Part shown: one piece after another, positions 59,017 to 64,000 of the stretch | How the letters are laid out: the number at the start of each line of letters is the position of its first letter | Numbering within the stretch: the stretch's first letter is position 1 | Origin: JACCVL01 sp963695375 | Lineage (GTDB): Bacteria; Actinomycetota; Actinomycetes; Propionibacteriales; Nocardioidaceae | Assembly (NCBI GenBank): GCA_963695375.1 | Contig: OY968767.1 | Span: 1,860,001-1,924,000, forward strand | Direction: 5' to 3' | Length of the DNA: 64,000 nucleotides | Notes under the pieces: generated by a model | What the model was told of the DNA's origin: nothing | What the model saw: only the letters and a program-made list of their open reading frames with translations | Databases searched by the model: none | Translations under genes and position numbers: made by a program

Positions 59017-60249
59017 ATGCCCTGTGTCCGCTCGTACCGCCCCGGTGCCGGCCTGACCGTCGGTATCGTCGCGGCGCTCGCGCTCGCAGCCTGCACGTCG
59101 GGCAGCACCGAGTCCGACCAGGCCATCGCCCAGGAGGGCTCCGCGCCGCGCGGCGACACCGCTGAGGCGCCCGCCGAGCCCTTCGGCGCCGACGTCCGCG
59201 TGCCCGGTGGGGTGCAGCAGGTGTCCGTCGACAGCGTCGTCCGGGTGGCGGCCGTCGACGGCACGCTCGACCGGGTGGTCGCCTACTCCGGTCGACGCAG
59301 CCCCGACACGACACTGCGTGGTGACCTCGACGCCGACGGCACCGAGTGGCGGCTGGACGGGGTCTTGGAGCCGGGGCTGACGTACACCGTGCTGAGCACC
59401 GGGACCAACGCCGACGGCGAGCGCCGCACCGTGCGGGACCGGTTCTCGACCGAGCAGCTCACGCTGGACGAACAGACCTACCCGTCCGTTGCGCCGCTGC
59501 AGGGCGAGACGGTCGGCGTCGGCATGCCGGTGATCGTCACGTTCGACGTCCCGGTGACCGACCGGGCTTCGATCGAGCGGCACATGTCGGTGTCGTCGAC
59601 CCCGCAGGTGCGGGGCAGCTGGCACTGGATGTCCGACACCGAGGTGCACTACCGGCCGCGGACGTTCTGGCCGGCTGGCGCCGACATCGATGTGGATGTG
59701 GACATCAACTCGGTGGACGCCGGCGGCGGCATCTACGGCCAGGAGAGTCGGCAGGTGTCGTTCGACGTCGGGGACAGCATCGTGAGCACGGTCAACGTCG
59801 ACAGCCACACGATGCGGGTGGCCATCAACGGCAAGACCGCGCGCACCATCCCCATCTCGGCCGGCAAGGCGGGCTTCGAGACCCGCGGCGGCACGAAGCT
59901 GATCATGGAGAAGTACGAGTCCAAGCGGATGGATGCGGCAACCACCGGCATCCAGCCCGGCGACCCGGAGTACTACAACCTCGCAAACGTGCAGTACGCG
60001 ATGCGGGTGACCTACTCCGGCGAGTTCCTGCACGCCGCGCCGTGGTCGGTCGGTGACCAGGGCAGCGCCAACGTGAGCCACGGGTGCGTCGGCATGAGCA
60101 CCGAGGACGCGGCCTGGCTGTTCGGGCTCTCGCACCGCGGCGACGTTGTCAAGGTGCTCGGGAGCAACCGCCCGCTCGAGCAGGGCAACGGCTGGACCGA
60201 CTGGGACATCAGCTGGGCCGAGTACAAGGCCGGCTCCGCCCTCTCCTAA
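59017..60249 (+). CDS. L,D-transpeptidase lipoprotein with Ig-like domains
   Basis: A 410-residue lipoprotein that makes 3-3 cross-links in peptidoglycan. The lipobox 'ALALAAC' gives the anchor Cys26; two Ig-like domains follow (~60-150 and ~155-250; 'TFDVPVTDRASIERHMSVSS'), then the YkuD catalytic domain with 'FLHAAPWS' (His) and the nucleophile Cys357 in 'NVSHGCVGMSTEDAAWLF'. The C-terminal 'EQGNGWTDWDISWAEYKAGS' is typical of actinobacterial LdtMt2-type enzymes. GGAGG precedes ATG 59017. It sits between the oxidase genes and a tandem-repeat array. Confidence 0.93.
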   Translation: MPCVRSYRPGAGLTVGIVAALALAACTSGSTESDQAIAQEGSAPRGDTAEAPAEPFGADVRVPGGVQQVSVDSVVRVAAVDGTLDRVVAYSGRRSPDTTLRGDLDADGTEWRLDGVLEPGLTYTVLSTGTNADGERRTVRDRFSTEQLTLDEQTYPSVAPLQGETVGVGMPVIVTFDVPVTDRASIERHMSVSSTPQVRGSWHWMSDTEVHYRPRTFWPAGADIDVDVDINSVDAGGGIYGQESRQVSFDVGDSIVSTVNVDSHTMRVAINGKTARTIPISAGKAGFETRGGTKLIMEKYESKRMDAATTGIQPGDPEYYNLANVQYAMRVTYSGEFLHAAPWSVGDQGSANVSHGCVGMSTEDAAWLFGLSHRGDVVKVLGSNRPLEQGNGWTDWDISWAEYKAGSALS

Positions 60250-60276
60250 CCCCCCACCCCGCCCACCCCCGCGATC

Positions 60277-60523
60277 CGTCACTTCTGACCCGCTCGTCCG
60301 TCAGTTCTGACCCGCTCGTCCGTCAGCTCTGACCCGCTCGTCCGGCAGTTCGCACAGCGCGGGCATCAGTCTGCTCTGGCTGTACGCCACGAGTGAAGGA
60401 TCGCGGGGTCGGAACTGACGGATCGCGGGCGTGGAAGTGACGGATCGCGGGCGTGGAAGTGACGGATCGCGGGGTCGGAACTGACGGATCGCGGGGGTGG
60501 AACTGACGGATCGCGGGGGTTGG
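60277..60523. repeat. Two opposed arrays of a 22-bp tandem repeat between convergent genes
   Basis: Left array: three 22-bp units (60277-60298, 60299-60320, 60321-60342; e.g. CGTCAGTTCTGACCCGCTCG plus TC) and a partial fourth. Right array: five units (60399-60508 in 22-bp steps; e.g. GATCGCGGGGTCGGAACTGA plus CG) and a partial sixth ending at 60523, two bases before the qcrB stop codon. The right unit is close to the reverse complement of the left one, so the ~250 bp can fold into a long hairpin around a ~50-nt centre. It may end both transcripts or be an amplified intergenic repeat. Confidence 0.88.
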
Positions 60524-60525
60524 GG

Positions 60526-62241
60526 TTAGTGGTGGCGGGGGACGCCGAGCTCGTTGACCCCCTGGAACTCCTCGGCCGCCTCGAGCTCCGCGTGCTCCTC
60601 GCCGTGCCCGTGCGCGGCTGCCTCCTCGACCTCGTCCCGGGTCGGCTTCTGGTGGTCGTGCCCGACCCAGAAGCGGGACAGCCGGGCCCGCACCTGCTCC
60701 ACCCGGGCCTTGGGGGCGGCCACCCCGTTGGCGTCCGTGCTGGGCGGCAGCGCGGCGACCTCGGTGCGGTCGTGCGCGGTGAGGGTGTAGGCGATGGCGG
60801 GGTCCACCGGGACATGCCGCTCGGAGTAGGCACCGTCGGGGGAGCGCACGATGATCCCCGACTCGTAGCCGTGCAGCACCAGCTGGCTGGTCTGCCGCTG
60901 CAGCCCGATGCAGATCCGCCGGGTCAGGATGAAGGCCGCCACCGGACCGACGAAGATCAGCACCCGCAACGACCAGGTGATGGCGTAGAAGTCCAGCCCG
61001 AACGAGGTCGCGATGATGTCGTTGCCGCCGGAGATCCACAGCAGCCCGTATGCCGTCATCCCGGCGACGCCGAAGGCGGTGCGGGTCGGGGCGTTGCGCG
61101 GGCGCTGCAGCAGGTGGTGCTCGCGCCGGTCACCGGTCACCCACTGCTCCACGAACGGGTACGCGCCGAGGATCCCGAACAGCAGCCCCATCAGCAGCAC
61201 GCCCGGGATGAACACGTTCATCGACAGCGTCGAGCCGAAGATCGTGAACTCCCACGGCGGCATGATCCGCAGCGCGCCGTCGAGCCAGCCCATGTACCAG
61301 TCCGGCTGTGAGCCGGCGGTGACCTCCGCGGGGTTGTACGGGCCGAAGTTCCACACCGGGTTGATCTGGAACAGCCCACCCATCAGCGCGGTCACGCCGA
61401 AGACGATGAAGAAGAAGCCGCCGGCCTTGGCCATGTAGACGGGCATCAGCGGGTAGCCGACGACGTTGCTGTTCGTGCGTCCAGGACCCGGCCACTGGGT
61501 GTGCTTGTTGTAGACGAGCAGCAGCATGTGCAGCGTGATCAGGGCCAGCAGGATGCCGGGGATCAACAGGATGTGGGCGACGTAGAGCCGGGGGATGAAC
61601 TCGTTGCCCGGGAACTCCCCGCCGAAGACGAAGAACGAGATGTAGGTGCCGACCACCGGGATGGACCGCATCAGCCCCTCGGCGATACGCAGGCCGGTGC
61701 CGGAGAGCAGGTCGTCGGGCAGCGAGTAGCCCGCGAAGCCCTCGATGATGCCGAGCTGCAGCAGGCCGAGCCCGACCAGCCAGTTGGTCTCCCGCGGCCG
61801 TCGGTAGGCGCCGGTGAAGAACACCCGGAGCATGTGCACGAGCATCGCGGCCAGGAACAGGTTGGCCGCCCAGTGGTGGATCTGCCGCATCAGCAGCCCG
61901 CCGCGCACCTCGAAGGACAGGTCGAGTGTGGACGCGTAGGCGGCCGACATCTCCAGGCCGCGCAGCGGCAGGTAGCTCCCGGTGTACTCGACCTCCTGCA
62001 TGCTCGGGTCGAACCACAGCGACAGGAACACCCCGGACAGCAGCAGCACGATGAAGCTGTACAGCGCGATCTCGCCGAGCATGAACGACCAGTGCTCGGG
62101 GAACGCCTTGCGCAGGTTGCCCTTGGCGAGCTTGGCCAGCCCGACCCGGTCGTCGACCCAGCGAGTGGGCCCGGCGAGCGGCCCGTAGGACCGCGTGCTG
62201 CTACCGGTGGACCTGCCTGCACTCTCGGTCCCGGTGCTCAT
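60526..62241 (-). CDS. qcrB: Cytochrome bc1 complex cytochrome b subunit
   Basis: A 571-residue cytochrome b that oxidises menaquinol. Heme His residues are in 'LLMRQIHHWAANLFLAAMLV' and 'YVAHILLIPGILLALITLHM'; 'IIEGFAGYSLPDDLLSGTG' and 'INPVWNFGPYNPAEVTAGSQ' with 'PDWYMGW' border the quinol site (the PDWY motif in place of PEWY). A long C-terminal extension beyond the eighth helix (~450-571) is typical of actinobacteria. ATG 62241 has GGGAG upstream; an alternative start is four codons earlier. QcrB is the last gene of qcrC-qcrA-qcrB. Confidence 0.97.
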   Translation of the reverse strand: MSTGTESAGRSTGSSTRSYGPLAGPTRWVDDRVGLAKLAKGNLRKAFPEHWSFMLGEIALYSFIVLLLSGVFLSLWFDPSMQEVEYTGSYLPLRGLEMSAAYASTLDLSFEVRGGLLMRQIHHWAANLFLAAMLVHMLRVFFTGAYRRPRETNWLVGLGLLQLGIIEGFAGYSLPDDLLSGTGLRIAEGLMRSIPVVGTYISFFVFGGEFPGNEFIPRLYVAHILLIPGILLALITLHMLLLVYNKHTQWPGPGRTNSNVVGYPLMPVYMAKAGGFFFIVFGVTALMGGLFQINPVWNFGPYNPAEVTAGSQPDWYMGWLDGALRIMPPWEFTIFGSTLSMNVFIPGVLLMGLLFGILGAYPFVEQWVTGDRREHHLLQRPRNAPTRTAFGVAGMTAYGLLWISGGNDIIATSFGLDFYAITWSLRVLIFVGPVAAFILTRRICIGLQRQTSQLVLHGYESGIIVRSPDGAYSERHVPVDPAIAYTLTAHDRTEVAALPPSTDANGVAAPKARVEQVRARLSRFWVGHDHQKPTRDEVEEAAAHGHGEEHAELEAAEEFQGVNELGVPRHH

Positions 62242-62304
62242 TGCGGCTCCCACCTCGGTCGTACGGCGTCGGTCCTGCTTCCAGTATGCGTCGTGATTCG
62301 CGGG

Positions 62305-63363
62305 TCAGCCCGAGTGGATCTCGGGGAAGCTCGGACCGACCACGGCCTCGAAGTCACCGAGGGCGATGAGGTACCCCTCCTCGTCCAGCCCGATCTCCAG
62401 CTGGGGGACCGGGCGGGCGGCCGGACCGAACACCACCCGGCCACCGTCGGACAGGTCGAACGTCGACTGGTGGCAGGGGCAGAGCAGGTTGCGGGTCTGC
62501 TGCTCCCACAGCGAGATCGGGCAGCCGAGGTGGGTGCAGATCTTGCTGAAGCACAGCACGCCGTCCACGCCCTTGCCGGCGCTCTCGGTGTTGACCAGGT
62601 CCTCCGGGTCGATCCGGACGAGGATCACGGCGGCCTTGGCCTTGGCGTTGAGCAGCTCGGTGCCTTCGTACAGCGGGTGGTCCTCGTCGTCGGTCTCGAA
62701 GAACACCCCGGGCTCACCGTTGACCAGCTGTCCGAGCTCGACGTCCTCGAGCCGCAGCGGCTCACCGGAGATGTCGTTGACGACCCGGACGCCCTTCGCC
62801 CACACCGTCTCCTTGGGACGGTTGCCCGGCAGCGGACCGAGATCGGCGAGGAACACCACGGCCGGCAGGCCGAGCACCCCGAGCGAGGTGATCAGGCTGC
62901 CGCGGATCATCTTGCGCCGGCCGAAGCCCGACTCGGTGGCTCCCTGCTCGAACTCGGCGAGTGCGGCCGCCTGGTCCTCCGGGCTGGACCCGGAGGAGTG
63001 CCGCAGCTCGACGATCTCGTGGTCGTCCATCAGCGTCTTGGCCCACTGGATGGCGCCGATGCCGATCAGCAGCAGCGCGGTGCCCAGGCCGAGTCCCAGG
63101 GCGGCGTTCAGCGCGTTGGTGCCGGCGAAGGACGTGAACTTGTCGATGGCGAAGTACGCGACGCAGGTGGCCAGCGTCAGGACCGCCGAGATCGCGAACA
63201 GGGCGGAGATCTGCCGCTCGGCCCGCCGCTCGGCGGCAGGGTCGTTGTCGGTCGGGCGCGGGGTGTGGGTGGCGATCCCGGGGTCGTCGTACGGCTCTCC
63301 GGCCCGCAGCTCGACCCGGCGCGCCTCCGGGTGTGCCGGGCTGATCCCGCCGTCCTCGCTCAC
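62305..63363 (-). CDS. qcrA: Cytochrome bc1 complex Rieske iron-sulfur subunit
   Basis: A 352-residue actinobacterial Rieske protein with three membrane helices (~55-75, ~82-105 and ~160-180) instead of the usual one. The 2Fe-2S cluster is held by 'CTHLGCPISLW' and 'CPCHQSTFDLSDGG' (two Cys, two His, plus a disulfide pair). A long N-terminal acidic segment precedes the helices. GTG 63363 overlaps the qcrC stop (GTGA). It passes electrons from menaquinol to the diheme QcrC. Confidence 0.96.
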   Translation of the reverse strand: MSEDGGISPAHPEARRVELRAGEPYDDPGIATHTPRPTDNDPAAERRAERQISALFAISAVLTLATCVAYFAIDKFTSFAGTNALNAALGLGLGTALLLIGIGAIQWAKTLMDDHEIVELRHSSGSSPEDQAAALAEFEQGATESGFGRRKMIRGSLITSLGVLGLPAVVFLADLGPLPGNRPKETVWAKGVRVVNDISGEPLRLEDVELGQLVNGEPGVFFETDDEDHPLYEGTELLNAKAKAAVILVRIDPEDLVNTESAGKGVDGVLCFSKICTHLGCPISLWEQQTRNLLCPCHQSTFDLSDGGRVVFGPAARPVPQLEIGLDEEGYLIALGDFEAVVGPSFPEIHSG

Positions 63364-64000
63364 TGCTTCCTCGCCCTCACCGTGTGCTTCCCGATCCACG
63401 CCGCCGCTCCGGCCAGGACGCCGATGCCGACGACCCAGGCGACCAGTCCCTCGGACACCGGTCCGACCCGGCCGAGACCGAGCCCGCCGTTGTTCGGCTG
63501 CCCCTGGACCTCCTCCAGGTAGGCGTAGATGTTGCGCTTGTCCTCGGGGGTGATGACCTCGTCGCTGAACACCGGCATCTGCTGGGGTCCGGTGAGCATC
63601 GCCTCGGCGAAGTACTTGCCCTCGACGCCCTCCAGGCTCGGCGCGTACCGGCCGCCGCCCAGCGCGCCACCCATGCCGGTGGAGTTGTGGCAGGCCGTGC
63701 AGTTGGTGCGGAAGAACTCCCCGCCGCGGACGACGTCCTCCTCATCGACCTCGGACAGGTCGAAGTACTCCGGGCCCGGGATCGGCGGTCCCGGCGCCAG
63801 GGAGCCGACGAAGGCCGCCAGCGCCTCGGTCTCCGCGTCGTCGTAGACCGGGGGCTTGGCGGGGGCCTGCTGGCTGTTCTGCGCCATCGGCATCCGGCCG
63901 GTGCCCACCTGGAAGTCGACAGCCGCCGCGCCGACCCCGATCAGCGACGGGCCGTACTGGCCGCCCTTGTTCTGGGCGATGCCCTGGGCGTTGGCTCCGT
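63360..64000 (-). CDS. qcrC: Diheme cytochrome c subunit of the bc1 complex (5' end beyond window)
   Basis: The C-terminal ~213 residues of QcrC, the cytochrome c subunit that hands electrons straight to CtaC in the supercomplex. One heme motif, 'CTACHNSTGMGG', is visible, with an axial Met candidate in 'MPVFSDEVITPEDKRNIYAY'; the first heme domain's end ('GQYGPSLIGVG') is at the right edge, and its CxxCH would be beyond it. A C-terminal membrane helix ('SEGLVAWVVGIGVLAGAAAW') anchors the protein. The frame is open to base 64000. Confidence 0.95.
   Translation of the reverse strand, partial: GANAQGIAQNKGGQYGPSLIGVGAAAVDFQVGTGRMPMAQNSQQAPAKPPVYDDAETEALAAFVGSLAPGPPIPGPEYFDLSEVDEEDVVRGGEFFRTNCTACHNSTGMGGALGGGRYAPSLEGVEGKYFAEAMLTGPQQMPVFSDEVITPEDKRNIYAYLEEVQGQPNNGGLGLGRVGPVSEGLVAWVVGIGVLAGAAAWIGKHTVRARKQ

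Noticed and set aside
60277..60523. CRISPR array
   Set aside because: The repeats are contiguous 22-mers without spacers, and no cas gene is near.
1..64000. tRNA, rRNA, integrase or transposase genes
   Set aside because: I looked for tRNA-like ends and for DDE or integrase motifs and found none. The accessory stretch therefore cannot be assigned to a known mobile element.

Overview
The window is high-GC DNA from an actinobacterium. The supporting genes are a WhiB-family iron-sulfur regulator, a GlnA1/GlnA2/GlnE nitrogen set with a GlnR-type box, the actinobacterial QcrCAB/CtaCDF respiratory genes, a Psp module of the PspA-PspAA-HtpX-PspAB type, Ku/LigD end joining, and DUF3043 and DUF4191 proteins. 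A member of the Nocardioidaceae or a related order fits, but the sequence alone does not fix the genus. Many starts are GTG, and translationally coupled overlaps (GTGA, ATGA, TGATG) are common.

Layout. 1-8.4 kb: nadE (cut by the left edge), a membrane protein with a degenerate M48-like domain, glnA2, a glutamine amidotransferase and glnE. 8.4-13.2 kb: a WhiD/WhiB3-like regulator, a MerR regulator with a CarH/LitR-like cobalamin-binding domain, and facing it a three-gene lipid-modification operon (FAD oxidoreductase, DUF1365, cyclopropane-fatty-acid-synthase-like methyltransferase). 13.3-19 kb: a ligD-polymerase-domain gene divergent from ku, an aldehyde dehydrogenase and secreted proteins. 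19-33.5 kb: an accessory stretch of small non-core genes (VOC, SDR, DUF1801, GNAT, P-loop kinase, secreted beta-propeller, serine hydrolase, DUF2975/XRE pair, two-component system) mixed with broken genes and gene scraps.

33.5-50 kb: a conserved housekeeping block, listed here by position: glnA1, RDD, a flavodoxin-like gene, TadE/TadG, DUF4191, lipA, lipB, a TIGR01777 epimerase, sucB/dlaT, lpdA, pepA and gcvT. 50-55.6 kb: DUF3043, the Psp operon, glycerate kinase and an ErpA-type iron-sulfur carrier. 55.8-64 kb: ctaC-ctaD-ctaF facing qcrC-qcrA-qcrB (cut by the right edge), with an L,D-transpeptidase lipoprotein and a two-armed tandem-repeat array between them.

How the genes work together. 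GlnA1 carries the adenylylation tyrosine that GlnE would modify, and a complete four-site GlnR-like box lies in front of glnA1; GlnA2, next to glnE, lacks that tyrosine. LpdA and SucB/DlaT are lipoate-dependent, and LipB/LipA, which make lipoyl groups, are encoded beside them; GcvT belongs to another lipoate-dependent system. QcrCAB and CtaCDF form the bc1-aa3 supercomplex.

The most interesting non-coding or irregular signals are: a 22-bp tandem repeat in two opposed arrays between the LDT gene and qcrB; a 42-bp near-perfect palindrome in the pepA/gcvT divergent promoter; a 32-bp perfect palindrome after the RDD gene; a lipB frame that lacks its own stop because one unit of a 12-bp repeat is 13 bp long; and several gene remnants in the 19-33 kb stretch that keep both ends but have lost the middle.
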